DNA of 64,000 bases. Source: DP-19 sp036496285. GTDB lineage: Bacteria > Desulfobacterota > Binatia > UTPRO1. Position 1 is the stretch's first letter, and the number at the start of each line of letters is the position of its first letter. A program made the position numbers and the translations under genes. The stretch spans positions 1 to 64,000 of the forward strand of contig DASXLI010000038.1 of the NCBI GenBank assembly GCA_036496285.1. Direction: 5' to 3'. Under the pieces are notes generated by a model. The model saw only the letters and a list, made by a program, of their open reading frames with translations, was not told where the DNA came from and did not search any database. Below, in pieces: positions 30,904 through 38,733 of this stretch.

Positions 30904-31850
30904 GCGTAGGCGAGCAGTCCGAGGCCGGCGACGAGGAGCTGGTTCAGGCGTACGATCAGCGCGACCGCGAGGCCGGTCGTCGCGCTCAGGCCGAGCGCGC
31001 TGAAGACGGCGACGCGGCTGCCCTCCTGGACGCCGACGCGGGCCGGCACGAAGAAGAGGGTCGAGTCGATCACCAGCGCGAAGGCCTCGATCGCGAGGCA
31101 GGTCGTGAAGCCGGGTGACTCGCCGAGCACGCGCAGGATGTAGAAGAGCTGCAACGTGCCGACGAGCTGCGCCACGAAATGCCACGCGACCGACGCGGCG
31201 AACGCGCCCGGGCGCTCGCGGTGGAGCGTCGCGAGGCGCCGGTCCAGCTCGGCCGCGTGGACGTGTAAGCGCTCCGCCGGACCGACGCCGAGGCGGCCGA
31301 GGAGCGCGAGCGGACGCGCGAGGCCGCCACGGCGCTGCAGCAGGAGGAAGCCGCCGACGCCGGCGCAGGTGGCGAGGGTGGCGACGACGAGGCCGGCGCG
31401 GAGCGCGGGCTCGCCGTGCAGCCGCGAGAGCACGGCGGCGAGCCCGCACAGCACCAGCAGGGTCTGGCCCATCGCGAAGGCGAGCTTGGCCGCGACGACC
31501 GACGCCGCCGCCTCGCCCGCGCCGACGTAGGGCCGGAGCAGCACCCCCTTCACGACCTCGCCGCCCAGCGACGCCGTCGGCGTCAGCTGGTTCACCGCGG
31601 TGCCGGCCTGACGAATCCAATAGAGCCGCCAGAAGCCGACGCGCGTCGGCAGGAGGCGGCGCCAGCCGAGCGTGTTGCAGGCGTCGAGCAGCAGCTCGAG
31701 CGCCACGACGCCGAGGAATGCGCTGCCGCAGCGCCGCAGCTCGCCCGCGAGGCGCTCCACGCCGATCGCGCGCACGAGGGCGACCAGGAGGACGCTGCCC
31801 GCGGCGATGAGCGCGAGGTGCAGCCAGCGGAGGGAGCGCGCGGCGCGCAC
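30777..31850 (-). CDS. Flippase-like integral membrane protein (lysylphosphatidylglycerol synthase TM / UPF0104 family)
   Basis: A 357-aa protein with about eight membrane spans. Family features include the segment QAGTAVNQLTPTASLGGEVV, a motif typical of the YbhN/UPF0104 group (bacterial flippase-like proteins, often beside lipid or glycan genes), and FFVPARVGVQEGSRVAVFSA near the C-terminus. The last about 40 residues are Ala/Ser/Gly-rich. GTG 31850 starts five bases after the purN stop, so it is co-transcribed with purM-purN, yet it probably works with the phosphotransferase locus beside it. It may move the lipid product across the membrane (inference). Confidence 0.84.
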   Translation of the reverse strand: MRAARSLRWLHLALIAAGSVLLVALVRAIGVERLAGELRRCGSAFLGVVALELLLDACNTLGWRRLLPTRVGFWRLYWIRQAGTAVNQLTPTASLGGEVVKGVLLRPYVGAGEAAASVVAAKLAFAMGQTLLVLCGLAAVLSRLHGEPALRAGLVVATLATCAGVGGFLLLQRRGGLARPLALLGRLGVGPAERLHVHAAELDRRLATLHRERPGAFAASVAWHFVAQLVGTLQLFYILRVLGESPGFTTCLAIEAFALVIDSTLFFVPARVGVQEGSRVAVFSALGLSATTGLAVALIVRLNQLLVAGLGLLAYAYFSSTTAAADSGDGASARALEPPGSVSASGLAAGGSATSRQ

Positions 31851-31855
31851 GGGTG

Positions 31856-32530
31856 TCAGGTCCCGGCGCGGCCGGGAATCGGTGGGCTGGCGAGCGCCGC
31901 GTCGCCGTCGTGGCCCGCGTCGGTGATCACGACGCGGCGTCCCTCGACGCGCACGCGGTCCTCGGCGATCAGCTGGATCGCGCGCGCGTACGCGAGGTGC
32001 TCCTGGCGCTGCACGCGCGCGTGCAGGCGCTCCTCGTCGTCGTCCGGCAGGATCGGCACGGCTACCTGGAGGATGATCGGCCCGTGGTCGGTCTGCTCGT
32101 CGACGAAGTGCACGGTGACCCCGGTAACGCGCACGCCGTGCGCGAGCGCCTGGCGCTCGGCGTGCAGTCCGGGGAACGCCGGCAGCAGCGCCGGGTGGAT
32201 GTTGAGGACGCGATGGGGAAACGCCGCGAGCAGGACCGGCGTCACGAGGCGCATGAAGCCCGCGAGCGCGACCAGCTCGACGTCGTGCGCGCGCAGGACC
32301 TCGACCACCTTCGCGTCGAACGCCGTGCGTGTCGGGAAGTCGCCGTGCGGCACGGTGACCGTCGGGATGCCGTGGCGCGCGGCCCGCGCCAGGCCCTGCG
32401 CCGCGGGGTCGTTGCTGACGACGACGGCGATCCTGGCGTCGAGGCTGCCGGCCGCGATCGCGTCGATCATCGCCTGGAGGTTCGTCCCGCTCCCGGAGAG
32501 GAGGACGCCGACGCGCAGGGGCCGGGCCAT
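31856..32530 (-). CDS. purN: Phosphoribosylglycinamide formyltransferase
   Basis: PurN formylates GAR with 10-formyl-tetrahydrofolate, the third step of purine synthesis. The 224-aa protein has VGVLLSGSGTNLQAMIDAI, the catalytic core LNIHPALLPAFPGLHAERQA and the Asp in VDEQTDHGPII. A short extra tail (about 15 residues) follows the usual end. It starts two bases after purM. Confidence 0.96.
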   Translation of the reverse strand: MARPLRVGVLLSGSGTNLQAMIDAIAAGSLDARIAVVVSNDPAAQGLARAARHGIPTVTVPHGDFPTRTAFDAKVVEVLRAHDVELVALAGFMRLVTPVLLAAFPHRVLNIHPALLPAFPGLHAERQALAHGVRVTGVTVHFVDEQTDHGPIILQVAVPILPDDDEERLHARVQRQEHLAYARAIQLIAEDRVRVEGRRVVITDAGHDGDAALASPPIPGRAGT

Positions 32531-32532
32531 GG

Positions 32533-33579
32533 TCAGACGAAGTCGAGCCCGGGGGCGCCGCGTACGACCTCGCCGATCACGACGGGCCGCAGCCGGGAGC
32601 GGCGGAGGCGCGCCATGACGCGCTCGGCGGAGGCGCGGGCGACGACCAGCACGAAGCCGATGCCGTTGTTGAAGGTGCGATCCATCTCGGCGCGCGGCAC
32701 CCGGCCGAGGCGCTCGATGAGGCCGAAGACGGGCGGTGTGCGCCAGGAGCCGCGGCGCACGACGGCGCGACAGCCGCGCGGCAGGACGCGCGGCACGTTG
32801 CCGGGGAGCCCGCCGCCGGTCACGTGCGCCATGGCGTGCACCGCGCCCGGAAAGGCCGCCAGCACCGCGCGGACGGGGCGGACATAGAGACGCGTGGGGC
32901 GCAGCAGCTCGTTGCCGAGCGTCGTCCCGAGCTCGGGGATCGTCGCGTCGAGGCGCAGACGTGCGCGCTCCAGCAGCACGTGGCGGGCGAGGGCGTAGCC
33001 GTTGCTGTGCAGGCCGGCCGACGGCAGGCCGATGAGCACGTCGCCCGGCCGGACCTTCCGCCCGTCCACGACGCGGCCGCGCTCCACGACGCCGACCGCG
33101 AAGCCGGCGAGGTCGTACTCGCCGTGCGGATAGAAGGACGGCAGCTCCGCGGTCTCGCCGCCGACGAGGCTGCAGCCCGAGAGGCGGCAGGCGCGCGCGA
33201 TGCCGCGCACGACCGCCGCGCCCTGGCGCACGTCGAGCCGGCCCGTCGCGAAGTAGTCGAGGAAGAGGAGCGGCTCGGCACCGATCGTGAGCAGATCGTT
33301 CACGCTCATCGCGACGAGGTCGATGCCGACGGTGTCGTGCCGGTCGAGCGTGAACGCGATCCTGAGCTTCGTGCCGACGCCGTCGGTGCAGGTCACGAGA
33401 AGCGGATGACGGTAGCCGCGCGGAATGCGCGCGAGCGCCGCGAAGCCTCCGACGCCCGCGACGATCTCCGGCCGTCGGGTGGCACGCGCGAGCGGCGCGA
33501 TGCGACGGACCAGATGCTCGCCGGCGGCGATGTCGACGCCCGACGCCGCGTACGTCGCCGAGCGGGCGCTCGCGCTCAT
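32533..33579 (-). CDS. purM: Phosphoribosylformylglycinamidine cyclo-ligase
   Basis: PurM closes the imidazole ring to form AIR. The 348-aa protein starts ATYAASGVDIAAGEHLVRRI and shows VTCTDGVGTKLRIAF, DLVAMSVNDLLTIGAEPLLF, the phosphate-loop region SLVGGETAELPSFY and HVTGGGLPGNVPRVL. It is followed by purN. A good promoter with an inverted repeat inside its spacer precedes it, so purM-purN and the flippase gene can be transcribed apart from comF. Confidence 0.96.
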   Translation of the reverse strand: MSASARSATYAASGVDIAAGEHLVRRIAPLARATRRPEIVAGVGGFAALARIPRGYRHPLLVTCTDGVGTKLRIAFTLDRHDTVGIDLVAMSVNDLLTIGAEPLLFLDYFATGRLDVRQGAAVVRGIARACRLSGCSLVGGETAELPSFYPHGEYDLAGFAVGVVERGRVVDGRKVRPGDVLIGLPSAGLHSNGYALARHVLLERARLRLDATIPELGTTLGNELLRPTRLYVRPVRAVLAAFPGAVHAMAHVTGGGLPGNVPRVLPRGCRAVVRRGSWRTPPVFGLIERLGRVPRAEMDRTFNNGIGFVLVVARASAERVMARLRRSRLRPVVIGEVVRGAPGLDFV

Positions 33580-33605
33580 CGCGTGCGTCCTTGCGTCATC
33601 GCTCG

Positions 33606-33634
33606 GATAGACCCGAAAGGGTCGAGGCTGTCAA
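33606..33634 (-). promoter_or_regulatory. purM promoter with an inverted repeat in the spacer
   Basis: A consensus TTGACA (33629-33634) and TCTATC (33606-33611) are 17 bases apart on the minus strand. Between them GACCC-GAAA-GGGTC (33610-33623) forms a 14-bp inverted repeat. It may be an operator or the 3' hairpin of the preceding methyltransferase gene. Confidence 0.5.
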
Positions 33635-34257
33635 CGCGGCACGCGCCCGTCGGGCGCGGCAGGCGCGCGCGCCGCGATGCCGGCGCGGCAGGCCGGTGCG
33701 GGAGTGGACGTCTCGCCCTCGTAGCTCGCAAGCACCTCCCAGCCGCGGCAGAGCGCGGCGAGCTCGCCCGGGCGCAGAAGGAAGTCCGGGTTGCGCGGGT
33801 GTCCGTGACGCTCCTGGCCGCTGAGGAAGGTCTCGACGATGAGCACGCCGCCGGGAAGCACCGCGGCGCGCAGCGCCGGGAGGAGCGGGCGCGAGAGGAA
33901 ATCGACGACCATCACGAGGTCGAATCGCACGACCGGGATCGGCCAGGTCTCGACGTCGGCCACGATCTCCTCGATCGCATCGATCGCGAGGCCGCGCGCG
34001 GCGGCGGCCGCGCGGAGCGCGACCAGCGCCGGCCGCGCGTAGTCGACCGCGGTGACGCGGTAGCCGTGCACCGCGGCGGCGAGCGCGTGGCGGCCGCCGC
34101 CGCAGGCGACGTCGAGCGCCCGGCGCCGCCCCGTCGCGTCGTCGGCCACACGTGCGAGGACGTCGAGGACTCCGGCCACGAACGACGAGGGCGGGGAGAG
34201 AGGCACGGCGCGCGCCCAGCGCTCCTCCCAGCCTCGCCGTCGCGGGTCGTCCGCCAC
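33631..34257 (-). CDS. SAM-dependent methyltransferase, class I
   Basis: A 208-aa methyltransferase with the SAM-binding motif I ALDVACGGGRHALAAA (about residues 47-62), an acidic motif II VTAVDYARPAL, and post-I IVADVETWPI followed by FDLVMVVDFLSRPLL. It resembles the TehB/UbiE-like small methyltransferases (tellurite-resistance-like), which is a weak functional label. GTG 34257 start, 19 bases after comF. The substrate is unknown. Confidence 0.82.
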   Translation of the reverse strand: MADDPRRRGWEERWARAVPLSPPSSFVAGVLDVLARVADDATGRRRALDVACGGGRHALAAAVHGYRVTAVDYARPALVALRAAAAARGLAIDAIEEIVADVETWPIPVVRFDLVMVVDFLSRPLLPALRAAVLPGGVLIVETFLSGQERHGHPRNPDFLLRPGELAALCRGWEVLASYEGETSTPAPACRAGIAARAPAAPDGRVPR

Positions 34258-34276
34258 CAGGCCGTGTGTAGCGCGT

Positions 34277-34930
34277 TCAGAGGACGCGCGCGAAGGTCAG
34301 CACGTCGACCGCCGCCGCGCCGTCGTCGCGCAACACGCGTCCGATGGCGCTCGTCGTCGCGCCCGAGGTCCACACGTCGTCGACCAGCAGGATGTGGCGT
34401 CCGCGGGCGCTGCCGGGCCGCCGGAGGGCGAAGGCGCCGGCGACGTTGGCGCGCCGCGCGGCGAGGTCGAGAGCAGTCTGCGTCAGCGTGTCGCGCGTGC
34501 GGACGAGGAGCGCCGGCGCGGCCGGCCAGCGCCGCACGCGGGCGAGGTGCGCGGCGAGGAGGGCGCTCTGGTTGAAGCCGCGGCTCCTGAGGCGCGCCGG
34601 GTGGAGGGGAACCGGTACGACGAGCGGCGTCGCGTCGCCCGCGTCCGCGCACGCGACCATGGCCGTCGCGAGGCGGGGCGCGAGCCGCCAGGCACCCCGG
34701 TACTTGAAGGCGTGCAGCGCGTCGGCGACGGGGCGCGGGCGGCGGTGCGCGTCGTACTCCGCGAAGGCGCGCGCGCCAGCGAGCTCGGCCGTGCCGAGCA
34801 CGTTGACCGCCGCGCGACACGCGTGACAGAAGAGGGTGGTCGCCGCGACCATCGTCTCGCACGCGGCGCAGCGCTCGGGCGCCAGGATGTCGAGCGCGCG
34901 GCGTGACAGCCGACGCAACATGTCTCGCAT
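34277..34930 (-). CDS. comF: ComF-family phosphoribosyltransferase-like protein
   Basis: A 217-aa ComF-type protein. The N-terminal zinc ribbon has Cys21/Cys24 and Cys35/Cys38. The C-terminal PRTase domain contains VVPVPLHPARLRSRGFNQSA and the PRPP-binding loop LLVDDVWTSGATTSA. ComF takes part in DNA uptake in competent bacteria, perhaps as a helicase-associated factor; its role elsewhere is unclear. A GGAGG ribosome site precedes ATG 34930. It heads a minus-strand unit comF-methyltransferase-purM-purN-flippase. Confidence 0.88.
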   Translation of the reverse strand: MRDMLRRLSRRALDILAPERCAACETMVAATTLFCHACRAAVNVLGTAELAGARAFAEYDAHRRPRPVADALHAFKYRGAWRLAPRLATAMVACADAGDATPLVVPVPLHPARLRSRGFNQSALLAAHLARVRRWPAAPALLVRTRDTLTQTALDLAARRANVAGAFALRRPGSARGRHILLVDDVWTSGATTSAIGRVLRDDGAAAVDVLTFARVL

Positions 34931-34959
34931 CGCCTCCGCACGAGCCCGGGGGGACGACG

Positions 34960-34988
34960 ACGCTAGGAAAGGGCGGCGAGCGACGCAA
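34960..34988 (-). promoter_or_regulatory. Candidate comF promoter
   Basis: TTGCGT (34983-34988), 17 bases, TAGCGT (34960-34965) on the minus strand, inside the 59-bp divergent gap. Both boxes match consensus only moderately. Confidence 0.3.
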
Positions 34989-34989
34989 G

Positions 34990-35358
34990 ATGCGGTGCCG
35001 ATACTGCGGAGAATATGTCGGGCTCTTCCGGCGCTGCTGTGCGGACTGCCGGACCCTGCTCGAGGTCTACGAGCGCCATCGCGACGACATCGCCCTGAGC
35101 GAGCTGCTCGACCGCTTCATCGCGACCGGCGTCACGCGCCCGAAGATCGAGGCCGTGCTCGAGCGCGACCCCGACGGGACCGGCTCCGTGCGCGACCGGG
35201 TGACCGCCGACATGTCGAACCGCCTCCTCGCGGCGATGGGCGTCGCCTCGAAGCAGACCGCCGCCGACGTGCGGAAGCTGCGCGAGCAGGGCCGCGGCGT
35301 GGCCTCGACCAGTCGGCCCGCGGGCGACGCCGCCCCGCCGCGGACCCGCGGCTCCTGA
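34990..35358 (+). CDS. Small zinc-ribbon protein, function unknown
   Basis: A 122-aa protein with an N-terminal treble-clef or ribbon of four Cys (Cys3, Cys6, Cys17, Cys20: MRCRYCGEYVGLFRRCCADC). A helical part follows, with LLDRFIATGVTRPKIEAVLE, then a low-complexity tail from about residue 95. It has no signal or membrane segment. I do not recognise a named family. It is divergent from comF. ATG 34990 is chosen because the Cys pair lies directly behind it; the frame upstream lies over comF. Confidence 0.7.
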   Translation: MRCRYCGEYVGLFRRCCADCRTLLEVYERHRDDIALSELLDRFIATGVTRPKIEAVLERDPDGTGSVRDRVTADMSNRLLAAMGVASKQTAADVRKLREQGRGVASTSRPAGDAAPPRTRGS

Positions 35359-35383
35359 GCGGGTGAGGGCGCCCGAAACCGTC

Positions 35384-35413
35384 TGGACAGGGGCGCCGGC
35401 CCGCCGCTACACT
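35384..35413 (+). promoter_or_regulatory. Promoter of the small membrane protein / yqeY unit
   Basis: TGGACA (35384-35389), 18 bases, TACACT (35408-35413). Predicted start near 35420, leaving a leader of about 33 bases with AAGGA before the ATG. Confidence 0.5.
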
Positions 35414-35452
35414 TCGAGGCCGCAGACCGGAGGGGCAGAAAGGACGCCGCCG

Positions 35453-35611
35453 ATGCGACGTTTTCTGACCGGTCTCATGTTGGGGTGGGCGACGATGTAT
35501 TGGTACGCCTACGAGAAGGACACGACTCTTCAGAGCCTGAGCGGGTGGTTCGCGCAGGCGTCGCACGACGCCGGAGCGCCGAAGAAGATCGACCAGATGT
35601 TCCACAGGTGA
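35453..35611 (+). CDS. Small membrane-associated protein (52 aa)
   Basis: A 52-aa protein with one short hydrophobic segment at the N-terminus (RRFLTGLMLGWATMYWYAY) and a polar tail ending APKKIDQMFHR. A ribosome site AAGGA and a promoter upstream support translation. It precedes yqeY by 28 bases, so the two are probably co-transcribed. I do not recognise a named family; similar short proteins seem to occur in related genomes (from memory). Confidence 0.65.
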   Translation: MRRFLTGLMLGWATMYWYAYEKDTTLQSLSGWFAQASHDAGAPKKIDQMFHR

Positions 35612-35639
35612 GCCGTCCACGAGGTCGCGAGGGAGAGCG

Positions 35640-36083
35640 ATGGCGAGCGAGAAGACCCTGCGCGACGACCTGCGGGTGGCGATGAAGGCCCGCGACATGC
35701 CGACCGTCTACGTGCTGCGCGGCCTGCTCGCGGCAATCGGCAATCAGAAGATCGAGAAGGGCGTCGACGAGCTCGGCGAGGCCGACGTCGTCGCCATCGT
35801 CCAGCGCGAGGGCAAGCAGCGGGAGGAGGCGGAGGGGTTCGCCCGCGACGCCGGGCGGGACGAGCTGGTCGCCCAGAACGCCGCCGAGCGCGCCATCCTG
35901 GCGCGCTACCTGCCGGCGCAGCTCGCCGACGCTGACCTGACCGCGCTCGTCCGCGCATGGCAGGCCGAGGGCCTGACCGCCATGGGTCCGATCATGGCGC
36001 GCCTGAAGGAGCGTCACGCCGGACAGTACGACGGCAAGCGCGCGAGCGAGCTCGTCCGCACGATGCTCGCCGCCAAGGCGTAG
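35640..36083 (+). CDS. yqeY: GatB/YqeY domain protein
   Basis: A 147-aa protein related to the C-terminal domain of the amidotransferase GatB. It starts SEKTLRDDLRVAMKARD, continues with VLRGLLAAIGNQKIEKG and AILARYLPAQL, and ends with the YqeY motif around MGPIMARLKERHAG. These stand-alone proteins may bind tRNA; their role is not settled. A GAGGGAGAG ribosome site is close to the ATG. Confidence 0.92.
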   Translation: MASEKTLRDDLRVAMKARDMPTVYVLRGLLAAIGNQKIEKGVDELGEADVVAIVQREGKQREEAEGFARDAGRDELVAQNAAERAILARYLPAQLADADLTALVRAWQAEGLTAMGPIMARLKERHAGQYDGKRASELVRTMLAAKA

Positions 36084-36135
36084 CCGATCCCCGCGGGGCC
36101 GCCGCGCCGGCACCGCCGATTCCTCGCGTTTCATT

Positions 36136-36165
36136 TTGACTTGCCGGAGGCCATCCGGCTACCAT
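36136..36165 (+). promoter_or_regulatory. Promoter of greA
   Basis: TTGACT (36136-36141), 18 bases, TACCAT (36160-36165). Start expected near 36172, giving a 15-base leader that contains GGAGG at 36176-36180. Confidence 0.55.
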
Positions 36166-36186
36166 CCGCGCCCGCGGAGGAACACG

Positions 36187-36681
36187 ATGGAACTTCCGGT
36201 CGTCACGCGCCTCAAAAAGGACCTGCAGGGGCTCCTCCACGAGCTCAACGTCAAGCTTCCCAGGGAGTTGCAGGAAGCAGCGGCGCACGGTGACCTCTCG
36301 GAGAACGCCGAGTACGAGGCCGCGAAGTCGCGCCAGGAGTTCGTCCGGGCGCGCATCGGCCAGATGCAGGGCCGCATTCGCGAGCTCTCGATGTACACGC
36401 TGGCCTCGATCCCGCGCGACGTCGTCGCCTACGGCAGCCGGGTCACCGTGGAGGACGTCGTCGAAGGCACGACCATCGAGTACCGGATCGTGTTCCCGGA
36501 AGAGGTCGATGCCGCGAGCGGCGCGATCTCGCTGAGCTCGCCGATCGGCAGGGCATTGCTGAACCGTACCGTCGGCGACGAGGTCGAGGTGCAAGCACCG
36601 GGCGGCAAGCGGAGCTATTCGATCCTCGGGTTGATCACGCTGCACGAGGCCTTGGCGGCCGACTCCGCCGCAAACGACTGA
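36187..36681 (+). CDS. greA: Transcription elongation factor GreA
   Basis: GreA enters the RNA polymerase secondary channel and stimulates cleavage of backtracked RNA. The 164-aa protein has the N-terminal coiled coil with the acidic tip HGDLSENAEYEAAK and the C-terminal FKBP-like domain ending in SYSILGLITL. ATG 36187 is preceded by GGAGG. An upstream TTG-start frame exists but would begin inside the promoter. fadD follows after 14 bases. Confidence 0.95.
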   Translation: MELPVVTRLKKDLQGLLHELNVKLPRELQEAAAHGDLSENAEYEAAKSRQEFVRARIGQMQGRIRELSMYTLASIPRDVVAYGSRVTVEDVVEGTTIEYRIVFPEEVDAASGAISLSSPIGRALLNRTVGDEVEVQAPGGKRSYSILGLITLHEALAADSAAND

Positions 36682-36695
36682 GCCAGGAGGGCCAG

Positions 36696-38507
36696 ATGGC
36701 GTATCGCAACCTCGCCGAGATGTTCCTCGATCGCGCGGCCGTGCGGGCAGCGAAGCCCTGCTTCCGCGTGAAGCGCGACGGCGCGTGGCACGACACGAGC
36801 TGGAGCGACGTGGCCGAACGCATTCATGAGACCGCCGCCGGGCTCGTCGATCTCGGCATCGAGCCCGGCCAGAAAGTCGCGATCCTCTCCTCCACGCGCC
36901 CCGAATGGGTCGAGGCCGACCTCGCGATCTACGCGTGCGCCGGCGTGTCGGTGCCGATCTACCAGTCGAACCTGCCGCACGAGTGCGGCTACATACTGTC
37001 GAACTCGGAGTCGCGCGTGTGCTTCGTCGAGAATGCGAAGCAGCTCAAAAAGATCCGCGAGGTGCAGCGCGACGGCTTCGAGCTCGACGGCTCGCAGTGT
37101 CGCGTCGAGGTGGATCATATCCTTCTGATGGACGGCGAGCCCGACGGACCGGACGTCGTGACGCTCAATGCACTGCGCGAGCGCGGCCGCGCGGCGCGTG
37201 AGCGCCTGAACGAGAGGATGCGGGCGCGCCTTGCATCGGTCGGCCGCGACGATCTCGCGACCATCGTCTACACCTCCGGCACGACTGGCCCGCCGAAGGG
37301 AGTCATGCAGACGCACGGCAACCATCTCGCGAGCGTCGAGGCGGTCGGCACCGTCGATCTCGCGCGGGAGGACGAGGTGGCGTTCCTCTTCCTGCCGCTC
37401 GCGCACTCGTTCGCGCGCATGCTCGAGTACTACGGGCTCTGGGCTGGCACGGTGACCGCCTTCGCCACCTCGGTCGACGCGGTGGCGCAGGAGATCGCCG
37501 AGGTGAAGCCTCACCTGATCCCGTCGGTGCCGCGCATCTTCGAGAAGATCTACGCCCGCATCATAGGCACGCGCGACGCGGCCAATGCGGTCCGTCAGAC
37601 GCTGTTCGACTGGGCGATCGGCGTCGGGCGGGAACGCAGCCTGGCCGAGCAGGAGCGCCAGCCGGTGCCGCTCCTGGTCCAGGCGCAGGCGCTGGTCGCC
37701 GATACCCTCGTCCTGTCGCGCATCCGCGAGGTGCTGGGCGGTCGGGTCCGCATGATGGTGTCCGGCGGCGCGCCGCTTGCGCGCGAGATCATGGAGTTCT
37801 TCCATGCCGCGGGCATCCTCATCATCGAGGGCTACGGCCTCACCGAGACGACGCCGATCCTGACGGTCAACCGACCCGACCACTTCAAGTTCGGCACGGT
37901 CGGTCCCGCGATCGACGGCGTCACGCTGCGCATCGCGGCCGACGGCGAGATTCTCGCGAAGGGCCCCAACATCGCGCAGGGCTACTACAAGCGCGCGGAG
38001 GCAACCGCCGAGACCTGGGATGCGGACGGCTGGTTCCACACCGGCGACATCGGCGAGGTCGACGGCGACGGTTTCCTGCGCATCACCGACCGCAAGAAGG
38101 ATCTGATCAAGACCTCGGGCGGCAAGTACGTCGCGCCGCAGAACATCGAGAACCTCTTGAAGACGCAGCTCCACATCAGCCAGGCCGTCGTCATCGGCGA
38201 CAACCGCAAGTACTGCGTCGCGCTGATCACGCTCGACCTCGACGAGCTCGAGCGCTACGCACGCTCGGCGCAGATCGAGGTGAAGGAGCCGAGCGCCCTC
38301 GTGCAGCACCCGAAGGTCGTGGAGCTCATCGACGGCGAGGTGCAGACGGTCAACAAGCACCTCGCGTCGTACGAGAGCATCAAGTATTTCCGCATCCTCG
38401 ACCGTGACTTCAGCCAGGAGACCGGCGAGCTGACGCCGAGCCTCAAGGTGAAGCGGAAGGTCGTGACCGAGCGCTTCCGCAATCTGATCGACGAGATGTA
38501 CAGCTGA
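36696..38507 (+). CDS. fadD: Long-chain-fatty-acid-CoA ligase
   Basis: An AMP-forming acyl-CoA ligase that activates fatty acids with ATP and CoA. The 603-aa protein has the P-loop-like motif TIVYTSGTTGPPKGVMQTHG, the A5 motif EGYGLTETTP, the hinge DGWFHTGDIGEVD and the KKDLIKTSGGKYVAP segment. This is the FAA1-type long-chain family seen in many soil Proteobacteria. A strong terminator after it ends the unit. It could feed beta-oxidation or phospholipid acyl groups. Confidence 0.93.
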   Translation: MAYRNLAEMFLDRAAVRAAKPCFRVKRDGAWHDTSWSDVAERIHETAAGLVDLGIEPGQKVAILSSTRPEWVEADLAIYACAGVSVPIYQSNLPHECGYILSNSESRVCFVENAKQLKKIREVQRDGFELDGSQCRVEVDHILLMDGEPDGPDVVTLNALRERGRAARERLNERMRARLASVGRDDLATIVYTSGTTGPPKGVMQTHGNHLASVEAVGTVDLAREDEVAFLFLPLAHSFARMLEYYGLWAGTVTAFATSVDAVAQEIAEVKPHLIPSVPRIFEKIYARIIGTRDAANAVRQTLFDWAIGVGRERSLAEQERQPVPLLVQAQALVADTLVLSRIREVLGGRVRMMVSGGAPLAREIMEFFHAAGILIIEGYGLTETTPILTVNRPDHFKFGTVGPAIDGVTLRIAADGEILAKGPNIAQGYYKRAEATAETWDADGWFHTGDIGEVDGDGFLRITDRKKDLIKTSGGKYVAPQNIENLLKTQLHISQAVVIGDNRKYCVALITLDLDELERYARSAQIEVKEPSALVQHPKVVELIDGEVQTVNKHLASYESIKYFRILDRDFSQETGELTPSLKVKRKVVTERFRNLIDEMYS

Positions 38508-38570
38508 CCTCGCGACCCGGCCTCGCTTGCGCGCGTGTGTCGGCCATGTTACTTCCTGAGTGGTTTTGGC

Positions 38571-38606
38571 CGAAAAAAGTGGGCCCCTGCCCGCTTTTTT
38601 CGTTTT
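38571..38606 (+). terminator. Rho-independent terminator after fadD
   Basis: A 14-bp stem (38571-38584 pairing with 38589-38602, one G-T pair) with a CCCT loop, followed by TTTT. The stem itself carries A6/T6 runs, so it could also work on the opposite strand. It isolates fadD from the rimP operon. The 38607-38733 stretch between it and rimP holds no gene and no clear promoter. Confidence 0.85.
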
Positions 38607-38733
38607 AGGGGCCGGGCTCGGCCGGCCAGTCTTCCCCGCGACGGGGTTTCCTGAACGGAACTGACGTTGTGCTCTCGGCCTCCGGTCGCGCAGGGCTGGC
38701 TCGCTGTGCTGCGGTCCGTGTGGGCGAGAGGAC

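Noticed and set aside
28849..31620. Long minus-strand extension of the nucleotidyltransferase frame to 31620
   Set aside because: It runs antisense or out of frame through the HAD gene and the second phosphotransferase gene. The family N-terminus MKAGIIAAGHGERL starts at 28848.
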